From Ensifer sp. IC3342 (GTDB lineage: Bacteria; Pseudomonadota; Alphaproteobacteria; Rhizobiales; Rhizobiaceae): a DNA stretch of 64,000 nucleotides. Position 1 is the first letter of the stretch. Each line of letters opens with the position of its first letter. The notes beneath the pieces are model-generated. The model had not been told where the DNA came from. It made no database searches and worked only from the letters and a program-made list of their open reading frames with translations. Location: contig NZ_JADYVE010000011.1 in the NCBI RefSeq assembly GCF_020193655.1, forward strand, positions 62,001 through 126,000. The letters run 5' to 3'. The position numbers and the translations under genes are program-made. Below are positions 44,984 through 54,823 of the stretch, piece by piece.

Positions 44984-46570
44984 ATGTATCGACGGAATTT
45001 CGGCCGCCTTCTGGCGGCGGCAGCCATTGCTTTTGCCAGTGCCACGGCGATGGTGTCCACGCCGGCTCTGGCGCAGGAGCAAAAGACCATTGTCGGCGGC
45101 TTCGATGTGGGGCCGGGCGGCTTCCCCGGTAACTTTAACCCACAGACCGCAACCGCCGGCTTTACCTGGCTCAACACCTATTTCGAGCCATTGGTCATCT
45201 ACACATCCGATCTCTCAAAGCTCGTCGGTGCGCTCGCATCCGAGTTCACCGTCAGCGAAGACAGCCTTTCCTACACCTTCAAACTGGTCGATACGAAGTG
45301 GCACGACGGCGAGCCCTTCACCTCGGCGGACGTCAAGTTCACCCTGGAACTCGCCAAGAACGCCGACAGCGGCAGTATTTTCGCCGCCCGGCTCGCCGAC
45401 ATCGCGTCGATCGAGACTCCTGACGACCACACGGCAGTCGTCAAGCTCAACAAGCCCAACTCGGCCTTCCTGTCCGTCTTGGCGCAGGTGATGATGCTGC
45501 CGGAGCACGCCCTGTCGTCCACGGATGTCAAGGAAATCGCCAAGAGCCCGTGGTGGTCGACAAAACCGGTCGGCACGGGTCCGTTCAAGTTCGTGAAGTA
45601 TGTCAGCGATCAGTACGTCGAGATGGCTGCCTATGACGGCTATCGAGGCGGCAAGCCGAAGGTGGATCGCTTGATCAACCGGTATTTCGCCAACCCCGCT
45701 GCAGCCGTCTCGGCACTCTCGGCGGGAGAGATCCAATTCACTTTTGCCGAACCCGATGACGCCAAGACCTTCAAGGGCAATGACGACTTCCAGATCATCG
45801 AAGGCGACTCCTACGTGGTGAACTACATCGGTTTTAATCACAGGGCCGGAATCTGGAACGACCCACGCGTGCGCCAGGCGGTCACGCACGCCATCGATCG
45901 AAACGCGATCATCTCGAGCCTGTTTGGCGGAGCGGCAAAGCTCGCCAACTGCGGCTACGTCGCGCCGCGGCTCGTTCCGAACGGCCTTGACCCGTATGCC
46001 TACGACCCGCAGAAGGCGAAGGAACTGCTTGAGGAGGCGGGCTGGGAAAAGATCAACGGCGACAAGCCGATCCCGTGGCTCACCTACTATAATACGCCGC
46101 AGGTAGCCAACGTTATGGCCGCGATCCAGGCCATGCTCGCGCAGGTTGGCATCAATGTGGTGCCGCGCGCCCTCGATGTCCCGAGCTACAACGGCATCGT
46201 CCGAAGTGAGAAGTGGCCGGAGTTCCCGCTGGTCTATGCCGGCCTGCAGAACGGCCCCAACCCGGCTTCGCTCAATGTCGGGCTCAACGCCGCGCAGATA
46301 CCGCCCGCCGGCAACAACATCATGCGTGTCGAGATGCCTCAGCTCACCGAGGCGTTGAACACGGCGATGGCGGAGACCGATCCGGCCAAGGCGGACGCCA
46401 AGTGGCAGCAGGTCTGCAAGGAAATGAACGCTAAGCTTCCCTGGAGCCCGATGTGGGTCGCGAGCCGCTACGGGGTCGCGTCCAGCAAGCTCAAGGACTT
46501 CTTCTGGACGCCCGCTCCGGGCGGCGGTCCATTCGTCTCCCACCCCGAGAAGTGGGATATCGCTCCGTAA
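44984..46570 (+). CDS. Dipeptide/oligosaccharide-type ABC substrate-binding protein (family 5)
   Basis: A 528-residue family 5 binding protein (DppA/OppA/AgpA class). The signal peptide ends around TPALAQ. Family landmarks include LVDTKWHDGEPFTSADVKFTLE, the substrate-lobe GTGPFKFVKY and DPRVRQAVTHAIDRNAII. GGAGGAGAGC precedes the ATG. In rhizobia this class also takes up alpha-galactosides and other sugars. Because aldolases and sulfatases surround it, a sulfated sugar derivative is considered more likely than a peptide. Confidence 0.87.
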   Translation: MYRRNFGRLLAAAAIAFASATAMVSTPALAQEQKTIVGGFDVGPGGFPGNFNPQTATAGFTWLNTYFEPLVIYTSDLSKLVGALASEFTVSEDSLSYTFKLVDTKWHDGEPFTSADVKFTLELAKNADSGSIFAARLADIASIETPDDHTAVVKLNKPNSAFLSVLAQVMMLPEHALSSTDVKEIAKSPWWSTKPVGTGPFKFVKYVSDQYVEMAAYDGYRGGKPKVDRLINRYFANPAAAVSALSAGEIQFTFAEPDDAKTFKGNDDFQIIEGDSYVVNYIGFNHRAGIWNDPRVRQAVTHAIDRNAIISSLFGGAAKLANCGYVAPRLVPNGLDPYAYDPQKAKELLEEAGWEKINGDKPIPWLTYYNTPQVANVMAAIQAMLAQVGINVVPRALDVPSYNGIVRSEKWPEFPLVYAGLQNGPNPASLNVGLNAAQIPPAGNNIMRVEMPQLTEALNTAMAETDPAKADAKWQQVCKEMNAKLPWSPMWVASRYGVASSKLKDFFWTPAPGGGPFVSHPEKWDIAP

Positions 46571-46621
46571 TGGGGGCTGGGGCGAGGGGCGGTCGGACAG
46601 TCAAGTCCGGCCGCATCCCCT

Positions 46622-46725
46622 GCTGCATGTTTCTTTAAATCGTAGCCGATTTAAGGACAAAAACATGCAGCAATTCAAAGTGCTATAGCGTCTTCTGCGC
46701 GTCTGATAGACGCGCGGCGCTGTAG
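46622..46725 (+). repeat. RIME-like intergenic mosaic element, copy 2
   Basis: About 104 bp, similar over its full length to 26472-26574. Palindrome 1 spans about 46624-46668 (GCATGTTT ... AAACATGC, with TTTAAATCG) and palindrome 2 about 46684-46725 (CTATAGCG ... CGCTGTAG). It is inserted between the binding-protein gene and the first permease gene of one operon, where it would form strong mRNA hairpins. Confidence 0.75.
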
Positions 46726-46743
46726 GGACCCTGTTGGTGAAAC

Positions 46744-47703
46744 ATGCTGCAATATGTCTTCCGCCGCACGGTCGTCGGCCTGCTCATGCTCTTGGCCTTG
46801 ACCGTCCTCATCTTCACACTGCTGCGGCTCACGCCCGGCGACCCTATCGATGCCTACATCAACCCGTCGGTCCCAATGTCAGCCTCAGATCTGGTGGCGC
46901 TGCGCACGCGCCTCGGCCTCGATCAGCCGCTGCCGGTGCAGTATTTCGCTTGGCTTGGTGCGGCCGTGACCGGAGACTTCGGCTATTCCATCCAGCGCGG
47001 CGGCGAACCGGTCTTGCCGCTCGTCCTCGGTCGCATCGGACCGACGATCCTGCTGATGTTCAGCGGTCTTGCCATCTCTGTCGTCGTCGGAATCGCGGCC
47101 GGCATTCTTGCCGCAGTCCGGCGCAACCAATTCACCGATCTCTCGCTGTCAACGGCCGCCTTCGTCGGGATTTCGAGCCCGGCCTTCCTGACGGCACTCC
47201 TGGGGCTCTATGTATTTGCGGTTGTCCTGCGCTGGGTGCCGGCCGGCGGCATGCTGACACCGGGCGCTCCCTTCTCGGTCGGCGACCTGCTTGCGCACCT
47301 CATCCTGCCGGCGGCCCTGCTATCGATCGGCCACGGCGCGCTGATCATGCGCTACATGCGCTCCTCACTGCTCGAGGTGCTGTCGCAGGATTACGTGCGG
47401 ACGGCGCGCGCCAAAGGCGTTCGCGAGTTCTGGGTTATCGTCAAGCATGCCGTGCGCAATGCCCTGCTGCCGGTGATCACCCTGATCGGCTCCACGATCG
47501 GCATTGCCATCGGAGGCGCCATCTTCATAGAGAGCGTGTTCGATTGGCCGGGCATGGGCCTGCTGATGATCAACGCCGTGGTCCGGCGCGACTATCCCGT
47601 GATCATGTGTGCGACGCTGCTGACCGGCGCCTGCGTCATCCTCGTCAATCTGTTGACCGACGTTGCCTATGCCGCTGTCGATCCGCGTATCAAGGTGGCA
47701 TAA
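46744..47703 (+). CDS. DppB-type ABC transporter permease
   Basis: A 319-residue permease of the peptide/nickel class. First helix [25 protein letters not shown]; the EAA region is [41 protein letters not shown] follows as usual. It follows the RIME-like element and has only a weak ribosome site. One base separates it from the next gene. Confidence 0.9.
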   Translation: MLQYVFRRTVVGLLMLLALTVLIFTLLRLTPGDPIDAYINPSVPMSASDLVALRTRLGLDQPLPVQYFAWLGAAVTGDFGYSIQRGGEPVLPLVLGRIGPTILLMFSGLAISVVVGIAAGILAAVRRNQFTDLSLSTAAFVGISSPAFLTALLGLYVFAVVLRWVPAGGMLTPGAPFSVGDLLAHLILPAALLSIGHGALIMRYMRSSLLEVLSQDYVRTARAKGVREFWVIVKHAVRNALLPVITLIGSTIGIAIGGAIFIESVFDWPGMGLLMINAVVRRDYPVIMCATLLTGACVILVNLLTDVAYAAVDPRIKVA

Positions 47704-47704
47704 G

Positions 47705-48580
47705 ATGACGAGTTTGACGAAGACGCGTTCGGCCGGCCCCATCCGTCGCGCGATGTCGCGCTTTCTCGACAACGGTGCAGCCGTGGCCGGTTCGGCCATC
47801 CTGATTCCGATCCTGCTGCTCACCCTTACCTACGATCTGTGGTGGCCTTACAAGCCCAACGACATCGACCTCCTGGCGATGAACCAGGGTCCGTCGTCGG
47901 CCCACTGGCTTGGCAGTGACGGCGTGGGGCGGGATATCATGGCGCGGCTCATGCAGGGCGGCCGGATCTCGCTCCTCGTGGCGACCGCGTCGATGGCGAT
48001 TTCGACGTTTATCGGCTTCTTCATCGGCGCCGTCGCCGGCTTCGGAGGGCGCCTCGTTGACGGTGCTACGATGCGCTTCGTGGATCTTGCCATGACCTTG
48101 CCGCCGGTCATCTTCCTCCTGGTCCTCGCCTCAATCGTCGGGAGCGGCATCATGCCGACGATCCTCGTGATTTCGCTGCTGTCGTGGCCGGTGCTCTCGC
48201 GCATGGTCCGGGCCCGGCTCCTGGAACTGCGCGAGCGCGATTTCGTTGTGGCATCGCGCGGCATGGGCGCCGGTTTGTGGCACCTGCTGGTTCGTCATGC
48301 CCTGCCCAATACGATCGATATTCTCGTGGTCTATGCCACGCTGCAGGTGGCGAGCGGTATCCTGCTGGAGGCGGGCCTCTCCTTCCTCGGTCTCGGCGTC
48401 ACACCACCGGAAGCGAGCTGGGGCAACATGCTGAACGCCGCCCGAGCGACGCATGTCCTCGAAAATTACCCCTGGCAATGGATGTTCCCCGGCGCGGCGC
48501 TCGTCGTGACCGTCCTTGCCATCAACTTCGTGGGTGACGGGCTTCGTGATGCCTTCGACCCGCGCTCCGAACTCAAGTGA
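47705..48580 (+). CDS. DppC-type ABC transporter permease
   Basis: A 291-residue permease partner. The extracytoplasmic region has [24 protein letters not shown], and the EAA region is [25 protein letters not shown], with [19 protein letters not shown] near the end, all hallmark of DppC-type proteins. The start at 47705 gives a normal length. Confidence 0.9.
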   Translation: MTSLTKTRSAGPIRRAMSRFLDNGAAVAGSAILIPILLLTLTYDLWWPYKPNDIDLLAMNQGPSSAHWLGSDGVGRDIMARLMQGGRISLLVATASMAISTFIGFFIGAVAGFGGRLVDGATMRFVDLAMTLPPVIFLLVLASIVGSGIMPTILVISLLSWPVLSRMVRARLLELRERDFVVASRGMGAGLWHLLVRHALPNTIDILVVYATLQVASGILLEAGLSFLGLGVTPPEASWGNMLNAARATHVLENYPWQWMFPGAALVVTVLAINFVGDGLRDAFDPRSELK

Positions 48581-48590
48581 AAGGTCTGAA

Positions 48591-49508
48591 ATGCCCCTCT
48601 TTACCGGCGTCATCCCTCCTGTCGTCACCCCGCTCACCACGAGCTTCGAAGTGGACTACCCTTCGTTCTCGCGTGTCATCGACCATCTCATCGACGGTGG
48701 CGTGCACGGCCTTTTCGTGCTCGGCTCGACCAGCGAGGTCGTGTTCCACGATGAAGCCACGCGGCGGCGCATTATCGAACATGCGGTCGAGCGGGTGCGC
48801 GGTCGCGTGCCGACCCTGGTCGGAGTGATCGACCCCACAACGGAGCGCGTGATTGCCCACGCACGGGCGGCGCAGTCGGCTGGTGCCGACGCGGCTGTCG
48901 TGACCGCCCCATTCTACACGCGCACCAATCAGTCCGAGACCATCGACCACTTCCGCTACATTCGGGAGGCGGTCGACATACCGCTGATCGCCTACGACAT
49001 ACCGGTCTGCGTCGGCACAAAGCTCGAGCGGAAAACCACGGTCACGCTCGCGCGCGAGGGCACAGTCGTCGGTCTCAAAGATTCAAGCGGCGACGATGGC
49101 AATCTTCGCTATGTCATGGCCGACACGGCCGATCTCGCCGACTTCTTCGTCATGACCGGATCCGAAATCGTCGCCGACAGCGTCGTGAACATGGGAGCGC
49201 ATGGCATCGTGCCCGGCCTCGGCAACGTCGATCCACATGGCTACGTGCGCCTGTGGAACTTGTGCCAGGCGGGCGATTTCACCGCCGCACGCCAGGAACA
49301 GGAGAGGCTTTGCCGGCTCTTTGAGATGGTCTGGGTCAGCCTGTCACGGACCAGTGCAGGTTCTGCGGGTGTGGGCGCCTTCAAGACCGCCATGCGCCGG
49401 CTCGGCGTCATCGACACCAACATCATGGCCCGTCCGCAACGATCGCTCAATGACGAAGAGGCCGCGATCATCGATCGCATCCTGCGTCAAACCGGCCTCT
49501 TGGACTGA
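48591..49508 (+). CDS. DapA/NanA superfamily aldolase, copy B
   Basis: A 305-residue TIM-barrel aldolase. The family loop is [16 protein letters not shown]; the Tyr is in AYDIPV and the Schiff-base Lys in VGLKDSSGD. It is only distantly similar to copy A, so they are probably two different activities rather than a recent duplication. It lies between the permease and ATPase genes; its stop overlaps the ATPase start (TGATG). The start has AAAGG at correct distance. Confidence 0.87.
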   Translation: MPLFTGVIPPVVTPLTTSFEVDYPSFSRVIDHLIDGGVHGLFVLGSTSEVVFHDEATRRRIIEHAVERVRGRVPTLVGVIDPTTERVIAHARAAQSAGADAAVVTAPFYTRTNQSETIDHFRYIREAVDIPLIAYDIPVCVGTKLERKTTVTLAREGTVVGLKDSSGDDGNLRYVMADTADLADFFVMTGSEIVADSVVNMGAHGIVPGLGNVDPHGYVRLWNLCQAGDFTAARQEQERLCRLFEMVWVSLSRTSAGSAGVGAFKTAMRRLGVIDTNIMARPQRSLNDEEAAIIDRILRQTGLLD

Positions 49509-50521
49509 TGATGAGTGTAGAGCCGATCCTCGAAATTTCGGGACTGACCACGGTTTTTCATATCGGTGATCGCGAGATCGTCGCTGTGCGCGACCTCAAT
49601 CTCACCGTGGCGACGGGAGAAACCGTGGCACTGGTCGGGGAGTCCGGCTCTGGAAAGTCGGTGACGAGCCTGTCGATCATGGGCCTCCTGCCGCGCGGCG
49701 TCGGCCGTATCGCCGCGGGAACGCTTCGCCTCAGGCGCAAGACGGGTGAGGTCGTCGAACTGCAGAGCATCGGCGGCGAGGCGTTGCGTCGGGTGCGCGG
49801 CAACGATATCGGTATGGTGTTTCAGGAACCGCTGACCAGCCTCAATCCCGTCTATACTGTCGGTGAGCAGATTGCCGAGCCGATCCGCATCCACCTCGGC
49901 AAGTCCCGCCGGGAGGCTCTGGCCGATGCCATTAAGCGGCTGGAGGATGTCGGCATTCCCGATCCGCGCCGGCGTGCCGGACAATATCCGCACGAATTGT
50001 CGGGCGGCATGCGGCAGCGGGCGACGATCGCCATGGCTCTGGCATGCAACCCGACGCTGCTGATCGCCGACGAGCCGACAACGGCCCTCGACGTCACCAT
50101 CCAGGCGCAGATCCTCGACCTGCTCGGCCATCTGCAACGGGAACGCGGCATGGGCATGCTGTTCGTCACCCACAACCTCGGGGTCGTGGCCGAGATCGCC
50201 GATCGCGTGGCAGTCATGTATGCCGGCTCGGTCGTCGAGACCGGTAGCGTGGCGCGGGTCTTCGCCCATCCGCGCCACCCCTACACAAAGGGGCTGATGC
50301 GCTCTGTGCCGCGGCTTGGAACAGCAACGCGTCTCAAGGAGGCGGGTACGCCGCTGCCGACCATCGCCGGGTCGGTTCCAAGTCTCATGAACCTGCCTGA
50401 GGGCTGTCCGTTCGCGCCGCGCTGCCCCTATCGGATAGAGGCTTGCTCCGAGGCTTACCCGCCGCTTGTCGAAACCGGCGATGGCCAGTTCAGTCGCTGC
50501 ATACGCTGGCAGGAGATCTGA
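49508..50521 (+). CDS. DppD-type ABC transporter ATP-binding protein
   Basis: A 337-residue ATPase: Walker [11 protein letters not shown], signature [17 protein letters not shown], Walker [17 protein letters not shown], switch [10 protein letters not shown]. The C-terminal oligopeptide-transporter extension ([22 protein letters not shown]) contains the Cys cluster of this class. It works with the DppF-type ATPase 3 bp downstream. Confidence 0.9.
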   Translation: MMSVEPILEISGLTTVFHIGDREIVAVRDLNLTVATGETVALVGESGSGKSVTSLSIMGLLPRGVGRIAAGTLRLRRKTGEVVELQSIGGEALRRVRGNDIGMVFQEPLTSLNPVYTVGEQIAEPIRIHLGKSRREALADAIKRLEDVGIPDPRRRAGQYPHELSGGMRQRATIAMALACNPTLLIADEPTTALDVTIQAQILDLLGHLQRERGMGMLFVTHNLGVVAEIADRVAVMYAGSVVETGSVARVFAHPRHPYTKGLMRSVPRLGTATRLKEAGTPLPTIAGSVPSLMNLPEGCPFAPRCPYRIEACSEAYPPLVETGDGQFSRCIRWQEI

Positions 50522-50524
50522 ACG

Positions 50525-51493
50525 ATGTCAGATGAATTACTCCTTGAGGTCAGCGGGCTGACCAAGGATTTCGCCCCGGTGGCGTTCGGGCGCGGACCGG
50601 TCGTCCGTGCCGTCCAGGACGTTTCGTTCAACATCAGACGCGGGGAGGTTGTTGGCCTCGTCGGGGAGTCGGGCAGCGGCAAGACCACCATCGGTCGCAT
50701 GGTCGCGCAGTTGGTCCCGCCGACCTCCGGCAGCATTCGTTTCGACGGTGTCGAAACGACGAGCCTCAGCCGCCGCGAACTTCGCCGCCTGCATGCGCGC
50801 GTCCAGTACATCTTCCAGGATCCCTTTGCCAGCCTCTCGCCGCGCATGACCATCGGTGAAATTCTCACGGAAGGGCTGGTTATTCAGCGCATAGGCAGCA
50901 AGTCCGATCGGATCGCCAAGGCCGCCAGGGCCCTCGCGTCGGTGGACCTGCCGCCCGACGCGATCTCCCGCTATCCGCACGAGTTTTCCGGCGGGCAGCG
51001 CCAGAGGATCGGCATTGCACGGGCGCTGACGCTCGCGCCAGATCTGCTTGTCGCCGACGAACCGGTGTCGGCGCTCGACGTCTCGATCCAGGCGCAGATC
51101 GTCAACCTGCTGCGCGACCTGCAGGTTCGCCTCGGCCTTACCATGCTGTTTATCGCGCATGATCTTGCGGTGGTCGAATATGTCGCCGACACCGTCATCG
51201 TGCTCTATCTCGGGCGGATCATGGAAATGGCGCCCAGCCCGAAGCTCTACGCCAGCCCGCAGCATCCCTATACGCGCGCGCTTCTCTCGGCCGTACCGTC
51301 ACCCGATCCTTCTGAGCGCCCCAACCGGCAAATCCTCAAGGGTGACATACCAAGCCCAGCCAATCCTCCCAGCGGCTGCGTCTTCCGCACCCGCTGTCCG
51401 GTCGCGATCGAGGCGTGCGCCAGTATCGTGCCGCCCCTGCGAGAAACGGCGAAAGGACACTTCAAGGCTTGTATCCGTGACGACCTCGATTGA
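50525..51493 (+). CDS. DppF-type ABC transporter ATP-binding protein
   Basis: A 322-residue ATPase: Walker A GESGSGKTTIGR, signature FSGGQRQRIGIARAL, Walker B LLVADEPVSALDVSIQ, switch IAHDLAVVEY; C-terminal Cys motif GCVFRTRCPVAIEAC. It is the second nucleotide-binding subunit of the importer that starts at 44984 and precedes the damaged sulfatase gene by 29 bp. Confidence 0.9.
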   Translation: MSDELLLEVSGLTKDFAPVAFGRGPVVRAVQDVSFNIRRGEVVGLVGESGSGKTTIGRMVAQLVPPTSGSIRFDGVETTSLSRRELRRLHARVQYIFQDPFASLSPRMTIGEILTEGLVIQRIGSKSDRIAKAARALASVDLPPDAISRYPHEFSGGQRQRIGIARALTLAPDLLVADEPVSALDVSIQAQIVNLLRDLQVRLGLTMLFIAHDLAVVEYVADTVIVLYLGRIMEMAPSPKLYASPQHPYTRALLSAVPSPDPSERPNRQILKGDIPSPANPPSGCVFRTRCPVAIEACASIVPPLRETAKGHFKACIRDDLD

Positions 51494-51522
51494 TCCAAAA
51501 AAATAGGGAGAGCATCTCGACC

Positions 51523-52740
51523 ATGAAGAACCTGCTCTTCATCGGCGTCGATCAGCTTCGATGGGACTGCCTCGGGCCGCGCAAGGCGGTGCCGGTTAAG
51601 GCCCCCCATCTCGATCGGTTGATCGAGAACGGCGTGAGCTTCGATCGTGCCTATTGCACCTCGCCGCTCTGCACGCCATCCCGTGCCTCGATGCTTACCG
51701 GAGATTATGCCTTCACCCACGGCATGGGCACCAACTGCGACATGTATCATGCGCTCGCCCGCGAGCTGGCGCGGCCGGAGCGGTTGCTGCACAATGATCT
51801 TCGTCGCGCCGGCTATCGCTGCGGCTTCCTCGGCAAATGGCACGTCGGTATGGAGAAAGGCCCAGGCGACTACGGTTTCGAGGGCGACGCACCGGCCGGC
51901 TATGGCAATGTCGTCAAAACCAAGGCTTTTCAGGATTATCTCACGTCGAACGGTTTGAGCTACCGCATCGAACCGGAGCTTTACTTCAACCCCGACCAGC
52001 AGACCATGGCGGCCGGCCGGTGGCGCGGCCCGCAGGCCTCGACGCCCTGCCATTTCCTGACCGACCAGATCATCGGGATGCTGCAAGATCTGGTCAGTGG
52101 ATCGCAACCCTTCTTCGCCACGGTGCAGTATTGGGATCCCCCATGGGCCGCACCTGATCTCAGACGACTTCTACGGCCTCACCGACCGCACGCAGATTAC
52201 GCCCTGGAGCAATTTCTCGGACGATCTTTCAGGCAAGCCGCGGCGCGTTAAGCGCGAGCGGGATGATTTCTACCGCGACCATCCGAGAACCGAGGAGGAG
52301 CTCGTCGCCTATATCGGCTACTCTTGCGATCATGTGACCATGCTCGACTATGAGATCGGTCGCCTACTCGACTACGTTGACCGAAGTGGTCTGGACGAGG
52401 ACACGCTTGTGGTGTTCACGTCGGACCATGGCGACGTGACCGGCGGCGCGCTCATCGACAAAGGCTTGCCTATGGCGAGCCCATGGGGTGCCCCTGGTCT
52501 TCAGCCATCCATGGTTGCAGAGCGGCAGGCGGGACGGTCTGGCGCTCTGCATGGACATACTGCCTACGGCCCTGTCCTTGCTTGGCGTCAGTTACGCGCC
52601 CAGGCAGGCGGAGGATCTCTCGGCGCAGGTGCTCGGGACAAGCCATCGCGAGCGAGTCGCTGTTGTTCGGCCTCGCGACTGTAGAATCCCGCATGCTCGA
52701 TGTCGTCGTGTCCGACGTGGTGTTCATGGCTGCCGCGTGA
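51523..52740 (+). pseudogene. Frameshifted type I sulfatase
   Basis: The N-terminal 205 residues read normally (LLFIGVDQLRWDCLG, formylglycine site LCTPSRASML, FLGKWHVG). At 52138-52142 a run of five C shifts the frame: WDPHGPHLISDDFYG continues in the next frame through VVFTSDHGDVTGGALIDKGLP. A second shift near 52471-52490 moves to VPLVFSHPWLQSG...DILPTALSLLGV, and a third near 52640 to ESLLFGLATVESRM, ending at 52740. The C-terminus is also short. I therefore call it a decaying gene; a single sequencing error would not explain three shifts. It is the mirror partner of the intact sulfatase at 41640. Confidence 0.8.
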
Positions 52741-52771
52741 CGGCTCCGACCTCGGCCAGCATCTGTGGCCC

Positions 52772-52981
52772 TCACAGGCTGTCGCTTAGCTGAAGCACCG
52801 CATGATGAAGGTCTAGAATTTCGGCAGGAAAGGCGCCTTCTGTCAGAAATTCTGTTGCCAAGAGGTCAGCCAAGGCCGCGTCTATAGCAAGTTTTGTCAC
52901 GGGGCCGTCGATCTTCAGAAAGTAGCTTCTGACCGCCGAGTGCTCATCCATGGGGACTTCGTGATGAAGAGTCATTTTCAT
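52772..52981 (-). CDS. Small protein, unknown function
   Basis: A 69-residue acidic-helical protein (MKMTLHHEVPMDEHSAV; DGPVTKLAIDAALADLLATEFLTEG). AGGCGG lies just before ATG 52981. Coding quality seems better than random, but I recognise no family. It is 19 bp downstream of another small gene and may form an operon with it. Confidence 0.5.
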   Translation of the reverse strand: MKMTLHHEVPMDEHSAVRSYFLKIDGPVTKLAIDAALADLLATEFLTEGAFPAEILDLHHAVLQLSDSL

Positions 52982-53000
52982 TCCGCCTAGGTAGAATGAC

Positions 53001-53132
53001 CTAGTACTCGAATTCTTTGTCAGCTGGATGATACTCGCGACGGAAATGTTCCTCCCACGGATCGAATGTCTTCTGGTCCTCTGGGCGGCTCGACTTACGT
53101 TCCTCATCGCGATGCTGGTGTTCAAAATCCAT
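53001..53132 (-). CDS. Very small protein, unknown function
   Basis: A 43-residue, highly charged protein (MDFEHQHRDEERKSS; TFDPWEEHFRREYHPAD). GGAGG lies upstream at 11-15 nt. No membrane segment, low hydrophobicity. It is listed because the spacing and composition fit a real co-transcribed small gene before 52772-52981; confidence is moderate. Confidence 0.42.
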   Translation of the reverse strand: MDFEHQHRDEERKSSRPEDQKTFDPWEEHFRREYHPADKEFEY

Positions 53133-53370
53133 CCTAAGAACCTCCAAAAAATTTCGTCCTGCTCTTAGCTTGTTTGGAATACGAAGACCACCCTCGAATT
53201 GGTGGCGACTGCATGACAGCCATAATAAGTTGTGCATTTGCTACAGCCATCCTGGCGCGAGCGGACACCTCCGCCAACCGGGATGTTGAGTGCGCCCCGT
53301 TTTGGTTAATCCTCGTTGCCTACAACCTAAAACTGTTCTATCCCTTCGACAAACCAGCAAGGGGCAGGAA

Positions 53371-54447
53371 ATGGGAAAGCTGACGGTTGCGTCAAACTAT
53401 AGTTTCGATCAGTGGAGTTTCGATTTCAGCAATCTCTACTATGGCGCGTCCTACGTCCGGACGTCGACTACGTTCAGGGTCAACTATTCCGACGGTACAA
53501 GCGAGATATTCGAAGGCACGGGCTTCCTGTACGACGCCTACGGAGTGCCCTACAGCGGTACGGTCACGAGTTATTCCGCCTACTATAACGGCAAGCCGCT
53601 CGTCGTCTTCCAGGGTGGCAGCATCGCGGCATCGGATATCGTCGCTGCAGCAAACACCAATTGGCACTTGGGGGATGACGAGGATGTTATCTTCGACGCG
53701 CTAAATGGGAACGACACGCTTGTCGGGGGCAACCTTGCCGACGCGCTCGCGGGCTTTAATGGCAATGACTTGGTCAACGGCAATGGCGGCACCGACATTC
53801 TCTACGGCAACGACGGCAACGATGCCATCATCGGCGGCAGCGGAAAAGACGTGATCGACGGCGGCGACGGCCGCGACACCGCGTCCTACGCAGGTGCGGC
53901 AAGGGGTGTGAATGCCAACCTCACCAACAACTCCGGGAACACGAACGACGCCTATGGCGACACTTACTTCTCGATCGAGAGCCTCATCGGGTCCAGCTAT
54001 TCCGATGTGCTCCATGGTGATACTGGTGTGAACAGTCTTGTCGGCGGGAGTGGCAATGACTTCATTTCCGGACATGCGGGAAACGACATCCTCTATGGCG
54101 GCCTGGGAACAGACCGGATTTATGGTGGGGTCGGAGCCGACAAGTTCCTGTTCAAAACCATAGCCGAGTCCTCGGCAACGTCTTTCGATTCGATCTTCGA
54201 CTTCATGGCAAGCGAGCGAGACAGGATCGATCTCTCGGCGATCGATGCCAGTACGAAGCTTTCCGGGAACCAGGCATTTTCGTTTATCGGGACAACAGCT
54301 TTTAGCGGAGCAGCGGGGCAACTTCGGTACGTGAAGCAGGCCTCGGACACCTACATCTACGCTGATGTGAACGGCGACAAGAAGGTGGATTTAACGGTCC
54401 ATCTTGACGACGCCGTGACGCTGACGAAGGACTATTTCGTCCTCTAG
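53371..54447 (+). CDS. RTX-type calcium-binding protein, probably type I-secreted
   Basis: A 358-residue protein. Start at 53371 behind GGCAGGAA. The N-terminal ~110 residues are an unknown beta-rich part with many Tyr/Ser/Thr. Nonapeptide calcium repeats GGxGxD run through two blocks at about 115-180 and 230-275 (GNDTLVGG, GNDAIIGG, GNDILYGG, GADKFLF). The C-terminal segment DSIFDFMASERDRIDLSAIDA and the last residues KDYFVL are typical of type I secretion substrates. No protease motif is visible. Likely an extracellular surface or matrix-associated protein. Confidence 0.87.
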   Translation: MGKLTVASNYSFDQWSFDFSNLYYGASYVRTSTTFRVNYSDGTSEIFEGTGFLYDAYGVPYSGTVTSYSAYYNGKPLVVFQGGSIAASDIVAAANTNWHLGDDEDVIFDALNGNDTLVGGNLADALAGFNGNDLVNGNGGTDILYGNDGNDAIIGGSGKDVIDGGDGRDTASYAGAARGVNANLTNNSGNTNDAYGDTYFSIESLIGSSYSDVLHGDTGVNSLVGGSGNDFISGHAGNDILYGGLGTDRIYGGVGADKFLFKTIAESSATSFDSIFDFMASERDRIDLSAIDASTKLSGNQAFSFIGTTAFSGAAGQLRYVKQASDTYIYADVNGDKKVDLTVHLDDAVTLTKDYFVL

Positions 54448-54466
54448 GACGAGACGAGAAGGCGAG

Positions 54467-54488
54467 ACCCCGCTTCGGCGGGGTTTTT
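54467..54488 (+). terminator. Rho-independent terminator of the RTX gene
   Basis: Stem CCCCGC / GCGGGG with a TTCG loop followed by TTTTT, 20 bp after the RTX stop codon. A textbook intrinsic terminator. Confidence 0.9.
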
Positions 54489-54823
54489 CACGAAGGCATT
54501 ATCCTTCAGAGAGATGGGTGACGCGCCGCCCAAGCCTGTCACGAAGGCCAAAGGCTCGGAGCAGTAACCCCCCGCGGTCCTCACCGGACGGATACGCTGC
54601 TTTTACACTTGAAACGCCTTCAAGCGCGTCGAAGCTTCGTTCATGTCGGCGTCGACCAAGCGACCGATGCCCTTATCGAGCGTCGCAGAGACATTCGTCG
54701 GGAAATCCTGCTGTAAGGATATTCGCATTCGCTGCTGTACATCTGACCGCAACAATCACCTGATGGTGTGACCGAGTCCGAACCGATCTTCGGCACTTGA
54801 TCCTGTGGGCTGAGGGTCGTCAA
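54489..54823. other. Spacer without recognised gene
   Basis: About 335 bp between the RTX terminator and the heparinase-like gene end. One short plus-strand frame ends in ALIERRRDIRREILL near 54714, but it has no start or known family. Nothing else is recognised. Confidence 0.4.

Noticed and set aside
46734..47708. 324-codon plus-strand frame beside the DppB-type permease
   Set aside because: Arg/Pro/His-rich alternate frame; the DppB frame has membrane helices and the EAA loop.
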